A stretch of DNA of 62,499 bases from the NCBI GenBank assembly GCA_949291365.1, contig CASEVJ010000001.1, positions 1 to 62,499 on the forward strand, written 5' to 3'. Positions 15,748-24,730 of the stretch are shown piece by piece (within the stretch, counting starts at the first letter, position 1; each line of letters begins with the position of its first letter). Position numbers and translations under genes: made by a program. The DNA comes from an uncultured bacterium. GTDB taxonomy: Bacteria; Elusimicrobiota; Elusimicrobia; Elusimicrobiales; Elusimicrobiaceae. The notes under the pieces are model-generated. The model did no database searches. It worked only from the letters and a program-made list of their open reading frames with translations, and was not told the DNA's origin.

Positions 15748-17436
15748 TTAAATAAAACGGGAAAACCACGCCAGCAGCCAGAGTACAAAAAACTGCCCGT
15801 CAATCAGCGTTTCTTCCTTGATCCCGCGCGAAACGGGATGGCTATAATAGTATATTACTACAAAAATCGTGTAGAAATTGCCCAAAAGCAGCATGCCCAC
15901 CAAGGCCGGCTTCCAGGTAATCATCAGCAGCGTAATCAGCACCGCTGTCAGCAACGTGAGCAACACCGCCACCGCCAGCTTGGTTTTGCCAAAGCCAAAC
16001 GCTTTGTAAAAGCTTTCTTTGCCAATCATTAAGTCTTTGTTGGCGGAGGTAAAACCCAGCGTAACCGAACGCATAAATACCAAAAGCACTGCATAAAAAA
16101 TAGCCAGATACAGTGCTTTGCGCAACATAATGCCATTGGCTAAAGCAGGCAGAAACGCGCAGGCAAACCCCCAGCCCAGCGCGGTAAAAAAATCTTTTGT
16201 GCCCGGCAGCGCCAATAGTTTAAACTTTGTCAGATGCCGGAACGGATACAGCAGCCCTGCCGCTATAAAAACCGCCGCCAATGCAAATACTTTTCCACCC
16301 ATTAACCCTGCAATAATCAGCCCCAGTGCTGCTGCTCCAAAACCGACCGCGGCCGGCAGGCGGCCTGCGGGGCGGGCTTTGTCTTCCAACGCGCGGTTGA
16401 CAGTGGTTAAACTGAACACAAACAGCCACGAGAACGCAAGTTGTTTCCACTGCGAATGCAGACCCTCCAGCTTCATGCATACATAGGTCAGCGCCATGGC
16501 GGCAAAAGCGGTATAGAAGGAATAAGACACCCCTTTGGCCCACAGCCGCTGCAGCATGCCCATAAAGGCAAAGCCGCGGTGTTTGCGGGTTTGGCGTACC
16601 CAGTCCGCCACCTGGTCAATCACCCAGTTGGGGGTGGAAGCCCCGGCAGTAATAAAAATTCGTTTAGGGGAGAGCACTTGCTGTGGGGAGAGCTCTTTTT
16701 CCGTCTCAATATGCAGTACGGCCGGGGCCAGCTCCTGGCACAGCAACGCCAAACGGGCGGTATTGGCACTGTGTTTTCCTCCTACCACAATGACCAAATC
16801 GGCATTTTTAGCCATTTGTATCGTTTCGCTTTGGCGCAGTTTGGTAGGGTGGCAAATGGTATTGGACACCTGGCATACGGCAGATTTTTGTTTGATGACT
16901 TCTGCCGTTTCTAAAAATACACTTTCTTTTTGGGTGGTCTGCGCCACTACATTGACTTTGTCAAAAGAGGGCAGCTTTTGGGCTTCTTCCGGCCCGGAAA
17001 CGACGACCCCCTTGCCCTGTGTGCAGCCCAAAAGGCCAATCACTTCAGCGTGGCCGCTGTCCCCCACAATGACGGTGTGATAGCCCTGCTGGGCATATTG
17101 GGAAATAACGTCGTGTGCGTGTTTGACCAGCGGACAGGTGGCGTCTACCACTTCCATACCGCTTTGCATGACCTCTTGGCGGAAAGCCGGCGTAATGCCG
17201 TGCGCGCGGATAACTAGCACGCCGTTTTTGTCGGCGGCTTGTTCGGGCCGGTCTACGGAAGTAATTTGTTTGGCCGCTAGCATGTCGGTTACTTGGCGGT
17301 TGTGAATCAGCGGGCCCAGCGTGTAGACGGGTTTCTTGCCGGACGCTTCCAGCTCCAGCACTTTGTCTATGGCCCCTTTTACTCCCGGGCAAAACCCGGC
17401 CGATTTGGCGACGGTAACGCCTTGATCTTTATCCAT
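15748..17436 (-). CDS. ispH: IspH (HMBPP reductase) fused to a UbiA-like membrane domain
   Basis: A 562-residue protein. Residues 1-285 are a complete IspH with the three [4Fe-4S] ligands Cys16 (GFCPGV), Cys101 (DATCPLVKHAH) and Cys195 (NTICHPTKLRQ). IspH makes IPP and DMAPP in the last step of the MEP pathway. Residues about 300-562 add eight or so membrane helices with faint UbiA-prenyltransferase features: NRALEDKARPAGRLP resembles the first Asp motif region and NKDLMIGKES the second, both short of Asp residues. The start at 17436 is set by TATAAT ending seven bases upstream and by the family N-terminus. First gene of the operon with pfkA and rlmB. Confidence 0.88.
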   Translation of the reverse strand: MDKDQGVTVAKSAGFCPGVKGAIDKVLELEASGKKPVYTLGPLIHNRQVTDMLAAKQITSVDRPEQAADKNGVLVIRAHGITPAFRQEVMQSGMEVVDATCPLVKHAHDVISQYAQQGYHTVIVGDSGHAEVIGLLGCTQGKGVVVSGPEEAQKLPSFDKVNVVAQTTQKESVFLETAEVIKQKSAVCQVSNTICHPTKLRQSETIQMAKNADLVIVVGGKHSANTARLALLCQELAPAVLHIETEKELSPQQVLSPKRIFITAGASTPNWVIDQVADWVRQTRKHRGFAFMGMLQRLWAKGVSYSFYTAFAAMALTYVCMKLEGLHSQWKQLAFSWLFVFSLTTVNRALEDKARPAGRLPAAVGFGAAALGLIIAGLMGGKVFALAAVFIAAGLLYPFRHLTKFKLLALPGTKDFFTALGWGFACAFLPALANGIMLRKALYLAIFYAVLLVFMRSVTLGFTSANKDLMIGKESFYKAFGFGKTKLAVAVLLTLLTAVLITLLMITWKPALVGMLLLGNFYTIFVVIYYYSHPVSRGIKEETLIDGQFFVLWLLAWFSRFI

Positions 17437-17442
17437 ATATAC

Positions 17443-17448
17443 ATTATA
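17443..17448 (-). promoter_or_regulatory. -10 TATAAT, leaderless-type, for the ispH operon
   Basis: Minus-strand TATAAT, then GTATAT, then the ATG of ispH. No Shine-Dalgarno precedes the ATG. Confidence 0.55.
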
Positions 17449-17643
17449 GGAAATTAACAGCCCCGCTTGGGCGGCGGCCCAAAAGAGGTTTGCCCCGGGG
17501 TACATGTGGCGGGACAGGCCGGAGCAGCGGCCCTATCATATAACGCAGATACAGCGGCTGGGGCAGGCGGCGATTTTGGGATAAGGGAGAGAGGCGTTTT
17601 GCTTTAGTGCACAGAAAATAAAATAGCCCAGTGGGGAAAAAGT

Positions 17644-17649
17644 TATAAT
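17644..17649 (+). promoter_or_regulatory. -10 TATAAT for the M3 peptidase gene
   Basis: TATAAT 18 bases before the ATG at 17667; a short leader containing GCGGAGG follows. Confidence 0.5.
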
Positions 17650-17666
17650 TTAAAGCGGAGGAAAAA

Positions 17667-19718
17667 ATGAAAAAATTAATGACCGTTTTAACCAGTGTTG
17701 CTTTTACCCCGGCTTTGTTTGGCGGGGCCTATGATAAGATGTTTGAAAACGGGTTGCTGCGTTTTGACTACAGCCCGGCGGAGCTGACCGCGCTGGAAGA
17801 GCAAGCCCGCGCTGAATTGGAGCAAAATTTGGCCGCTTTGGTGGCCGTGCCGGACGAACAGCGCAGCTTTGACAATACGGCTCTGGCGCTTGAAAACGCT
17901 TACAGCGCCTATTGGTTTGTGCCCAAATCGTTGTCTTTGCTGGCGTATTTTCATGCCGATGCCGGCGTGCGCGCGGCGGCGGCCCAGCTGGAGACCAGAG
18001 GCAGCAAAGTAAAGGCGGATATTTTTACGCGGCGCGATGTATACCGCGCCCTAAAGGCCTATGCCGACACCCAGCCCGCTTTGGACGCAGAACAACAGCG
18101 CATGCTGGACAAATGGCTGGTAAAATTTGAGCGCAACGGCATGGGGCTTTCGGATAAAGAGCTGAAAAAATTTGTCAAACTCAATTCCCAGCGTTTGGAT
18201 AAAATCACACGCTATAATGTGAATTTAAATAATTACCAAGACAGCTTGGCGCTTACGCGCCAACAGTTGGAGGGTATGGAAGACACTTATATTAACCGGC
18301 TGGAGCGCACAGAAGACGGCAAATATATCGTTACGCTGAAATATCCTGACTATAATCCGTTCATGGCAAATGCCAAAGACGAAGGGGCCCGCAAAGCCCT
18401 GCAAACCAAATTTGCCCGCCGCGGCGGCAAAGAAAACGTCAAACTGCTGGAAGACACGCTGCAATTGCGCACGCGGCAGGCGCGATTGTTGGGCTATGAA
18501 AAATATCCCGACTATGTGCTGCCGGCACGCATGGCGCAAAACTATCAAACGCTGGAAACTTTCTTAAAAGAGTTGGAAAAGCAAATCCGCCCGCTGGCCC
18601 AGCAAGAAACGCAGCAGTATTTGGCGCTTAAAAAACAGATGACCGGGGTGGAGAGCCAAGAGCTGACCGCCTGGGAGCTGCCGTATTGGGCCAACCAGTA
18701 TAAAAAACAAAAATACGCCGTGGACGATGAAAAAATAAAAGAATATTTCCCGGCGCAAAAAGTCATTAGCGGTATGTTTGACACATTTGGCTCGCTCTTT
18801 GGCCTTACCTTTGAAGAGGCCAATTTGCCCAAATGGCATGAAGACGTGCAAACCTATATTATCAAAGACAAGAAAACGGGCGAAATTATTTCGTATTTCT
18901 ATTTAGACGCCTATCCGCGCGACGGCAAATATACGCATGCCGCCACCTGGAGCTTTGTAGACCGCTTCCAGCTGCCAGACGGCAGTTATCAAATTCCTTC
19001 GGTGGTGATCGCGGCTAACTTTACGCCTGCCGGCGGCGGCATGCCGGCTTTGCTGACGCACAGCGACGTGGAAACGCTGTTCCACGAATTTGGCCATGTG
19101 CTGCAAATGTCTTTGGCTACTTCGCGCTATGCCAGCTTAACTGGCGACAATGTGGCGTGGGACTATATTGAAACCCATTCCCAGCTGCTTGAGAACTGGG
19201 CCTGGCAGCCGCAGGTGCTGGCGCGTATTTCCGCCCATTACAAAACGGGGGAACCCTTGCCGCAGGATTTGGTGGAGGCGTTGGTGCGTTCCCGCCGGGC
19301 CGGACAAGCGGCGGAATTTGCCCGGCAGAACTTTTTAGGGCAGTTTGACCTGCAGGCGCATACCGCCCAAAAACGCGTCAATACCACCAAACTGTACGGG
19401 CGGCTGATGAAAGAAATTACCGGTACCCCCATGACCAAAGGCACCTATCCGCAGGCCAGCTTTGGGCATATCATGAGTTTAACCGATCCCTATGATGTGG
19501 GATATTATGTGTATGCCTGGGCGCTGGTGATTGCGGAAGACATTTTTGCACAGTTTGAAGCACAGGGGCTGTTTAATGAGGAGTTGGGGGCCAAACTGCG
19601 CCAGTATATTTATACGCCCGGCACTGCCCAGGACGAAAATGAAATGGTGGAAAAATTCCTAGGCAGACCCTATAACAATAAGGCCTTCTTGAAAAATTTA
19701 GGTGTACGTGAAAATTAG
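17667..19718 (+). CDS. M3-family zinc oligopeptidase (Dcp/OpdA-like), exported
   Basis: A 683-residue metallopeptidase. The zinc site HEFGH spans His473-His477 inside TLFHEFGHVLQM, and the downstream GDNVAWDYIETHSQLLENW matches the third-ligand region of the family. The N-terminal two thirds are the helical lid. A short signal-like leader (residues 1-19) suggests a periplasmic enzyme that trims small peptides, like peptidyl-dipeptidase Dcp. The GGAGG box fits ATG 17667. It is monocistronic, with its own TATAAT and a terminator at 19755. Confidence 0.9.
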   Translation: MKKLMTVLTSVAFTPALFGGAYDKMFENGLLRFDYSPAELTALEEQARAELEQNLAALVAVPDEQRSFDNTALALENAYSAYWFVPKSLSLLAYFHADAGVRAAAAQLETRGSKVKADIFTRRDVYRALKAYADTQPALDAEQQRMLDKWLVKFERNGMGLSDKELKKFVKLNSQRLDKITRYNVNLNNYQDSLALTRQQLEGMEDTYINRLERTEDGKYIVTLKYPDYNPFMANAKDEGARKALQTKFARRGGKENVKLLEDTLQLRTRQARLLGYEKYPDYVLPARMAQNYQTLETFLKELEKQIRPLAQQETQQYLALKKQMTGVESQELTAWELPYWANQYKKQKYAVDDEKIKEYFPAQKVISGMFDTFGSLFGLTFEEANLPKWHEDVQTYIIKDKKTGEIISYFYLDAYPRDGKYTHAATWSFVDRFQLPDGSYQIPSVVIAANFTPAGGGMPALLTHSDVETLFHEFGHVLQMSLATSRYASLTGDNVAWDYIETHSQLLENWAWQPQVLARISAHYKTGEPLPQDLVEALVRSRRAGQAAEFARQNFLGQFDLQAHTAQKRVNTTKLYGRLMKEITGTPMTKGTYPQASFGHIMSLTDPYDVGYYVYAWALVIAEDIFAQFEAQGLFNEELGAKLRQYIYTPGTAQDENEMVEKFLGRPYNNKAFLKNLGVREN

Positions 19719-19754
19719 CGCTGTTCTGCGGCATATTTTCAGCGCCTGACAACA

Positions 19755-19781
19755 AAAACCCCGCCTGCCAGGCGGGGTTTT
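19755..19781 (+). terminator. Rho-independent terminator
   Basis: Eleven-base-pair stem AAAACCCCGCC/GGCGGGGTTTT with loop TGCCA, downstream of the peptidase gene. The following ~260 bases hold no recognised feature. Confidence 0.85.
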
Positions 19782-20040
19782 GGCATGCGGTTAAATAAAT
19801 CGGACAAACTGGAAATAGGAAGCAGAATAGAGAGCAAATTCTATTTTTGCATGTAGTTAAACAGACCGGGCACGGGGGCTGCGCCAAGGCCGGTTGCGCA
19901 TCTGCTTGCGCAGGGGCCGGCTGCTACATAAAAGAACGGGCGGGGGCGTGGCGTGCTTTTGCTTGTCTATCCTGCTTGCCGCGGGCCGTATAGGCGGGGG
20001 TGCCCGGCCAGCTGGTACAGAGCAGGGGCTGGGCGGCGCG

Positions 20041-20886
20041 TTAGTGTGGCAAAAAGTGTTTTATATACAGCACCCAAAGCGGCAGTAGACACAAGAGTAA
20101 GAGGATAAGTAGGATTTTCCAGAACGGAAACCCGCCGCCGGGGGACGGCGTTGCCGCGTCGGGCCTATGTTGCATCAGCAAGGCCTGTACCCGCATTTCC
20201 AAAGAGCCGTAACCCGGTGCAGGTGCGGGCTGGGCTGGAGCAGGCGCAAGCGGCGGCGGAGCCGCGGGGAAGAGCGTTTCCCATTGGCTTTGCAGCAGAT
20301 GTGCTTGCTGTAAAAACGTATCCAATTGGCTGGGGGAGAGCAACTGATGACGGTGGTATAAAAATGCCTGCGGACTGATTTCTATATAGATATCTTCGTA
20401 TTTAGCCAGCAAACTGCGCAGATAAGGGGTGAATAAGCGCAGGGCCTGATTGGACGAAGCAAAAAAATGATAATTTCCGCCGCCCGGTTTATCCGGCACC
20501 TCAAGCCGGGGCAGCGCACTTGAGCGGAACGGGCAATCCAATGGGGCTACTTTAAGCACCGGCCACTGCCCGTTTAGCCGTTCAGCGGCATAGAGGGTAA
20601 ATGTCCGGGTTTGCGCTCGCCCTGTTTTAGGTGTGGCCGGAAAAGAGACGTCTGCCAAGCGGGCAAATACGTCTGTGCGGGGAAAGGTAAGCAGGTGGCG
20701 GAAGAGGATTCCCCGGTGGCGCAGCAGTTCCAGCTTTTGGCTGCTTTGCAGTGTGACCAACGAAGATTTCCAGGGGTCGTAGCGGGCTTTTCTTTTCCGG
20801 CCCCAGCGTTTTAAACGCGCTGCCCGCCGCCAGTTCCACCCTCCTGCGGCCCCTGCAGCCAGTAATATAAAAATAAACCCCTTCAT
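20041..20886 (-). CDS. Hypothetical protein with two terminal membrane helices
   Basis: A 281-residue protein. An N-terminal hydrophobic helix (1-16) is followed by a basic patch, a soluble alpha/beta region (about 40-190), a Pro/Ala-rich linker (about 205-228) and a C-terminal membrane helix (WKILLILLLLCLLPLWVLYI). The region FFASSNQALRLFTPYLRSLLAKYEDIYIEI looks like a strand-helix unit of unknown fold. No family is recognised. The GGAGGG box precedes the ATG. It is transcribed divergently from the small lipoprotein at 20958 with abutting extended -10 promoters. Confidence 0.7.
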   Translation of the reverse strand: MKGFIFILLAAGAAGGWNWRRAARLKRWGRKRKARYDPWKSSLVTLQSSQKLELLRHRGILFRHLLTFPRTDVFARLADVSFPATPKTGRAQTRTFTLYAAERLNGQWPVLKVAPLDCPFRSSALPRLEVPDKPGGGNYHFFASSNQALRLFTPYLRSLLAKYEDIYIEISPQAFLYHRHQLLSPSQLDTFLQQAHLLQSQWETLFPAAPPPLAPAPAQPAPAPGYGSLEMRVQALLMQHRPDAATPSPGGGFPFWKILLILLLLCLLPLWVLYIKHFLPH

Positions 20887-20903
20887 ATTGTCCCTCCGGG
20901 TCT

Positions 20904-20912
20904 ATCTTATCA
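20904..20912 (-). promoter_or_regulatory. Extended -10 TGATAAGAT
   Basis: Minus-strand TGA-TAAGAT with +1 near 20897 and a GGAGGG-containing leader for the gene ending at 20041. Confidence 0.4.
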
Positions 20913-20929
20913 AAATAAGAAGAGTGATT

Positions 20930-20938
20930 TGCTATAAT
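20930..20938 (+). promoter_or_regulatory. Extended -10 TGCTATAAT
   Basis: Perfect extended -10 upstream of the small lipoprotein gene; the short leader contains ACGGAGG. It lies only 17 bases from the divergent promoter. Confidence 0.6.
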
Positions 20939-20957
20939 TTGTCATTACGGAGGCATT

Positions 20958-21308
20958 ATGAAAAAAATATTTTGTATGGCTTTTTCTTTAGGGATTGTGG
21001 CCGCGGGCTGTGTGCTTACTCCGGCCCAGCCGTCTGCCAGCCAGACGGACGTATCTGTAAAAATAGTGGGGCAAAAGCCGCAGGGCTGTCAGTTTATCTC
21101 CGGTGTGATAGGCGCGCAGAACGACGCTTCCGGTCAATGGTCGCAACAGCTGCTAGACAATATCCGCGCCAATGCCGCAGCACTAGGCGGCAATGTGGTG
21201 TATTTGCGCTCGGCCCGCGTGGCGGCGCCGGGTGCGTCGGACGAATATTTTCAGGACTTTTATGTAGATGGTGTGCAATATGGTGCGCTTATCTATAAAT
21301 GTCCGTAA
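20958..21308 (+). CDS. Small RcsF/DUF4156-like lipoprotein
   Basis: A 116-residue lipoprotein with signal peptide and lipobox VAAGC (Cys18). The mature domain shows the RcsF-like pattern: a Cys in GCQFISGVIG, a helix with LLDNIRANAAALGGNVVYL, and a C-terminal strand with YKCP, so two Cys could pair. DUF4156/RcsF-like proteins are outer-membrane lipoproteins, some sensing envelope stress. No Rcs phosphorelay gene is nearby, so that role is not implied. GGAGG precedes the ATG. Monocistronic. Confidence 0.75.
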   Translation: MKKIFCMAFSLGIVAAGCVLTPAQPSASQTDVSVKIVGQKPQGCQFISGVIGAQNDASGQWSQQLLDNIRANAAALGGNVVYLRSARVAAPGASDEYFQDFYVDGVQYGALIYKCP

Positions 21309-21325
21309 ACGCTTTATGTAAAACA

Positions 21326-21357
21326 AAACCCCCGCTCTAAAAAGAGCGGGGGTTTTT
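21326..21357 (+). terminator. Rho-independent terminator
   Basis: Fourteen-base-pair stem AAAACCCCCGCTCT/AGAGCGGGGGTTTT with loop AAAA. Confidence 0.9.
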
Positions 21358-21442
21358 AGTAGCTTGGCAAAATGAGTGTAAGGAGGGAATGTTTGTTGAA
21401 AAAATGTTTTGCGGGCAGCCGATAACAGAAGGGCTTGATTTG

Positions 21443-21486
21443 TTTTTTTGATAAAATTTGCTTATGAGTAAAATTTATCAAAAAAA
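21443..21486 (+). promoter_or_regulatory. Palindromic pilin-type promoter
   Basis: Arms 21443-21461 and 21468-21486 match at 17 of 19 positions. The left arm holds TGA-TAAAAT (21449-21457), and ATG 21464 lies seven bases past it, in frame with the pilin start at 21497. A CTTGATTTG box precedes the arm, as at 13040. Confidence 0.55.
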
Positions 21487-21496
21487 GGGTATCTGT

Positions 21497-22012
21497 ATGA
21501 AAAAATATTCTAAAGAGTGTGTAGGTGGATTTACATTGATAGAGCTGTTGGTAGTGGTGCTGATTATTGGTATTTTATCGGCAGTTGCGTTGCCGCAATA
21601 TACTAAAGCAGTGGAAAAAAGCCGAATAGCGGAAGCCAAGGTTGTTTTAAGAAATTTAGTAAATGCCTCCGTTCGTTTCGGTCTGGAAAATCCGGACGGA
21701 GATCCTGTATTGAGCGAATTCGATATCACAATTCCAGGGACGTATGGTTCATATGACGGCTATACTCATGCCGTTGTGGGGGACAAATGGGCCTATTATA
21801 TTGCTGATACTTATACGGGCGGTTCGCAGAGTTATGGCGCTTCCAGTATGTTTTGTGCACAAAGAATAGGAAAATCTTATTTAGTGTGCGCTGCAGGCCC
21901 CGGCTATGACCGTGCTACATTAGCGCAGGGGGGATTTCTTTGTGACGGTTCGGAAGCAGACTGCAAGGCCGTCGGCGCAACAAAAGGGAGTGATAACGGC
22001 TATTATTTTTAA
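21497..22012 (+). CDS. Type IV pilin-like major or minor prepilin
   Basis: A 171-residue prepilin with leader MKKYSKECVGG cut before FTLIELL, Glu5 of the mature protein, a long hydrophobic helix, and [20 protein letters not shown] leading into a Gly/Tyr-rich globular domain with several Cys. Prepilin peptidase would remove the leader and methylate Phe1. ATG 21497 is chosen by comparison with the pilin at 13279 and a purine-rich AAAAAAAGGG box; ATG 21464 would extend the leader by 11 residues (MSKIYQKKGIC) without changing the mature protein. It stands alone without assembly genes, as do the other pilins here. Confidence 0.88.
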   Translation: MKKYSKECVGGFTLIELLVVVLIIGILSAVALPQYTKAVEKSRIAEAKVVLRNLVNASVRFGLENPDGDPVLSEFDITIPGTYGSYDGYTHAVVGDKWAYYIADTYTGGSQSYGASSMFCAQRIGKSYLVCAAGPGYDRATLAQGGFLCDGSEADCKAVGATKGSDNGYYF

Positions 22013-22061
22013 TGTATTTTAATAAAACCCTTCTCGTAAAAATAGGGATTTTATAAATCAT

Positions 22062-22087
22062 ACGCCCCGGGCATATGCCCGGGGCGT
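22062..22087. terminator. Bidirectional terminator
   Basis: A perfectly palindromic 26-base element with GCCCCGGGC arms, between the convergent pilin and pyrophosphatase genes. Confidence 0.7.
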
Positions 22088-22117
22088 TCTATATAGCTTT
22101 CAGCTAATTGAGTAGAT

Positions 22118-24487
22118 TTATTTGTTAGTGGTGAAATCCTGTGCAGGGGCTTTGCTCTTGAGGATAGCCCAGGCCAAAATGGCCAGCAGCACAATCACGC
22201 ACACCCAGCCGATTTTGCCCAGCGGGGTATAATCGTTGTGATAGTTAACGATAATAGGCGCGACAATTACCGCCACCATATTCACCACCTTAATCAGCGG
22301 GTTTACCGCCGGCCCGGCGGTATCCTTTAAGGGGTCGCCCACGGTGTCGCCCACCACACTGGCTTTGTGGCGTTCTGACCCTTTGCCGGTGTTGGCGGCA
22401 ATGTCGGAGGGTTCGTCTTCCACCACTTTTTTGGCATTATCCCACGCGCCGCCGGAGTTGGCCATAAACACCGCAAGCAGCTGGCCCGACACAATAATGC
22501 CGGCCAAGAATCCGCCCAGTGCTTCCACGCCCATGGCAAGCCCCACGACAATCGGGGAGACAATGCCCAGCGTGGCCAGCACAATCAGTTCCTTCTGCGC
22601 CGCAATGGTGGAAATGCCCACCGCACGCGTATAATCGGGCTGAGCTTTGCCCTCTAATACGCCCAGTTTAAACTGGCGGCGCACTTCCAGCACAATCAGC
22701 CCGGCTGCGCGGTTGACGGCATTAATGGCAAACGAGGAGAACAGCCACGGCAGCGCCGCCCCAATAAGCATGCCCACAAAGACCGTCGGGTTAGATACGA
22801 CAATGCCAATCTGGGACAAAAGCTCCAGCGCTTTGTTTTCGCCGGCGTTTTTCCAGGCCTCATTGAGCAGGGTTTGCACGTTACTCACGTCCACCATATA
22901 CGAGGCAAACAGCGCTACCGCCGCAATGACGGCAGAGCCAATAGCCACGCCTTTGGTGATGGCTTTGGTGGTGTTGCCCACGCCGTCCAAATCCGCCATA
23001 ATTTGGCGGGCTTTTTTGGTGTCGGTGTCTTCCTGTCCGTGCCAGGCCATTTCGCCAATGCCGTTGGCATTGTCGGCAATAGGACCAAAGGAGTCCATGG
23101 CTACGTTGTTGCCCGTCAGCGTCAGCATGCCGATACCGGTCATAGCCACGCCGTAAAGTACAAACGTGAACGATTGCGCGGCGGTTAAGCCGTCAATCGT
23201 GCCGAAAATCAGCACCGAGCAGAAAATAGCCGCCGCCAGCACAACGGTCGTCCACACGGCAGACTCCATGCCTACCGCCAGACCGGAAAGGATGGTCGTA
23301 GCGGAACCGGTCGTGGTGGCCTTTTTCACTTCCTGTACGGGCTTTTTGTCCGTGCCGGTAAAGTATTCGGTCAGGCGGTCAATGCTGATGGCTAATAAAA
23401 TGCCGATGGTCGTTACCGCAAAGGGCCGCCACCAGCCGCCGGGCACCTGGTTCATATAAAAATACGCCAGCGCCCCAAAAATAACAATGGAAATCACCGC
23501 GGAAATGCTGTATCCCTTAAAAATGGCTTTCATGGCATTGCCGGCGGTGCGGTTGGAATCTTTGACTGCGTAGGTGCCGATAATGGAGCACAAAACGCCA
23601 ATGCCGCGCACCAACAGCGGATACACAATCCATTCATGGTGCCCGGTAATGCGCCAGAGCGAAATGCCCAAAATCAGCCCGGATACAATGGTCACTTCGT
23701 AAGATTCAAAAATATCGGCCGCCATACCGGCGCAGTCGCCCACATTATCGCCCACCAGGTCGGCCACTACGGCGGGATTGCGCGGGTCGTCTTCGGGAAT
23801 ACCCGCTTCTACTTTGCCCACCAAGTCGGCCCCTACGTCAGCGGCTTTGGTGTAAATACCGCCGCCTACGCGCATGAACAGCGCCAGCAGCGTACCGCCG
23901 AAGCCAAACCCCAGCAAAGCGTCCGGCGCGGCAATGCCGAAGATGATAAAAATAATCGTCCCGCCAAATAAACCCAGCCCGTCGGTCAGCATACCGGTTA
24001 CGGTACCTGCACGGTAAGCGATTTTCAGCGCGTCTCCGAAGCTGCGTTTGGAAGCCGCCGCTACACGCACATTGGCGTCTACGGCGATGCGCATGCCCAG
24101 CTGCCCTACCAGCAGCGAAAATACAGCCCCGAGCACAAACGCACCCGCGCGTCCAAAAGCGGCAATCAGCTTAATCGTGTCCGGCGCCAACCCTGCAAAA
24201 CGTTCCGAAGCGTCGTGCGAAACGGGCACAATATACACTGATAAAAACAGACAGACCGTCAAAAGACCAATTAAAGGCAGAATGGTCTTGAGCTGTCTTT
24301 TTAAATAGGCATTGGCACCCTCTTTAATAGCCGTCCATACTTTTAGCATAGCCGGCGTGCCGGTATCTTCATGCAATACCTGGTTGCGTAGGAATAAGGC
24401 ATATAATAATCCCAGCACCGCAATAAACAATACCCCAAAAAGGGCGTATTGTTCAAAAGGGCGCAAGTCGGAAATACCATACCACAT
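22118..24487 (-). CDS. hppA: Membrane proton-pumping pyrophosphatase, K+-independent type
   Basis: A 789-residue integral membrane pyrophosphatase with about 16 helices. The substrate loop reads GADLVGKVEAGIPEDDPRNP followed by DNVGDCAGMAADIFESYEV. These enzymes couple PPi hydrolysis to ion pumping across the cytoplasmic membrane. The diagnostic segment is GNTTKAITKG: Lys and Thr at the positions where K+-dependent enzymes have Ala and Gly, so this is predicted to be K+-independent and proton-pumping. The ATG at 24487 is fixed by a perfect AAGGAGGT; the open frame upstream lacks hydrophobic or conserved sequence. Monocistronic, with TATAAT at 24524-24529. Confidence 0.95.
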   Translation of the reverse strand: MWYGISDLRPFEQYALFGVLFIAVLGLLYALFLRNQVLHEDTGTPAMLKVWTAIKEGANAYLKRQLKTILPLIGLLTVCLFLSVYIVPVSHDASERFAGLAPDTIKLIAAFGRAGAFVLGAVFSLLVGQLGMRIAVDANVRVAAASKRSFGDALKIAYRAGTVTGMLTDGLGLFGGTIIFIIFGIAAPDALLGFGFGGTLLALFMRVGGGIYTKAADVGADLVGKVEAGIPEDDPRNPAVVADLVGDNVGDCAGMAADIFESYEVTIVSGLILGISLWRITGHHEWIVYPLLVRGIGVLCSIIGTYAVKDSNRTAGNAMKAIFKGYSISAVISIVIFGALAYFYMNQVPGGWWRPFAVTTIGILLAISIDRLTEYFTGTDKKPVQEVKKATTTGSATTILSGLAVGMESAVWTTVVLAAAIFCSVLIFGTIDGLTAAQSFTFVLYGVAMTGIGMLTLTGNNVAMDSFGPIADNANGIGEMAWHGQEDTDTKKARQIMADLDGVGNTTKAITKGVAIGSAVIAAVALFASYMVDVSNVQTLLNEAWKNAGENKALELLSQIGIVVSNPTVFVGMLIGAALPWLFSSFAINAVNRAAGLIVLEVRRQFKLGVLEGKAQPDYTRAVGISTIAAQKELIVLATLGIVSPIVVGLAMGVEALGGFLAGIIVSGQLLAVFMANSGGAWDNAKKVVEDEPSDIAANTGKGSERHKASVVGDTVGDPLKDTAGPAVNPLIKVVNMVAVIVAPIIVNYHNDYTPLGKIGWVCVIVLLAILAWAILKSKAPAQDFTTNK

Positions 24488-24523
24488 GTCAGACCTCCTT
24501 GAAATGAACAAAACGTCCTCTCC

Positions 24524-24529
24524 ATTATA
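24524..24529 (-). promoter_or_regulatory. -10 TATAAT for hppA
   Basis: Minus-strand TATAAT about 37 bases before the ATG, with AAGGAGGT in the leader. Confidence 0.5.
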
Positions 24530-24705
24530 GTATAAACAGGCGCTTTTGGGACAAGAAATTATGCCGGGACAAATCCTGCTTGGCAGCGGGAGAAGCAGGG
24601 GAGGAAGGGCTCTTGGTATAAACAGGGGCGTGTGTGCGCCGGTTCTTTTCGGTATAATCATGTTAGCCGGTAGACGCGGGCCGAAACAAAGCCGGAGCGA
24701 TTTTA

Positions 24706-24711
24706 TATAAT
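24706..24711 (+). promoter_or_regulatory. -10 TATAAT for the Sel1-repeat gene
   Basis: TATAAT with +1 near 24718, leaving a leader of about 13 bases with TGGGGA before ATG 24731. Confidence 0.45.
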
Positions 24712-24730
24712 AGACCCATCTGGGGAATGT

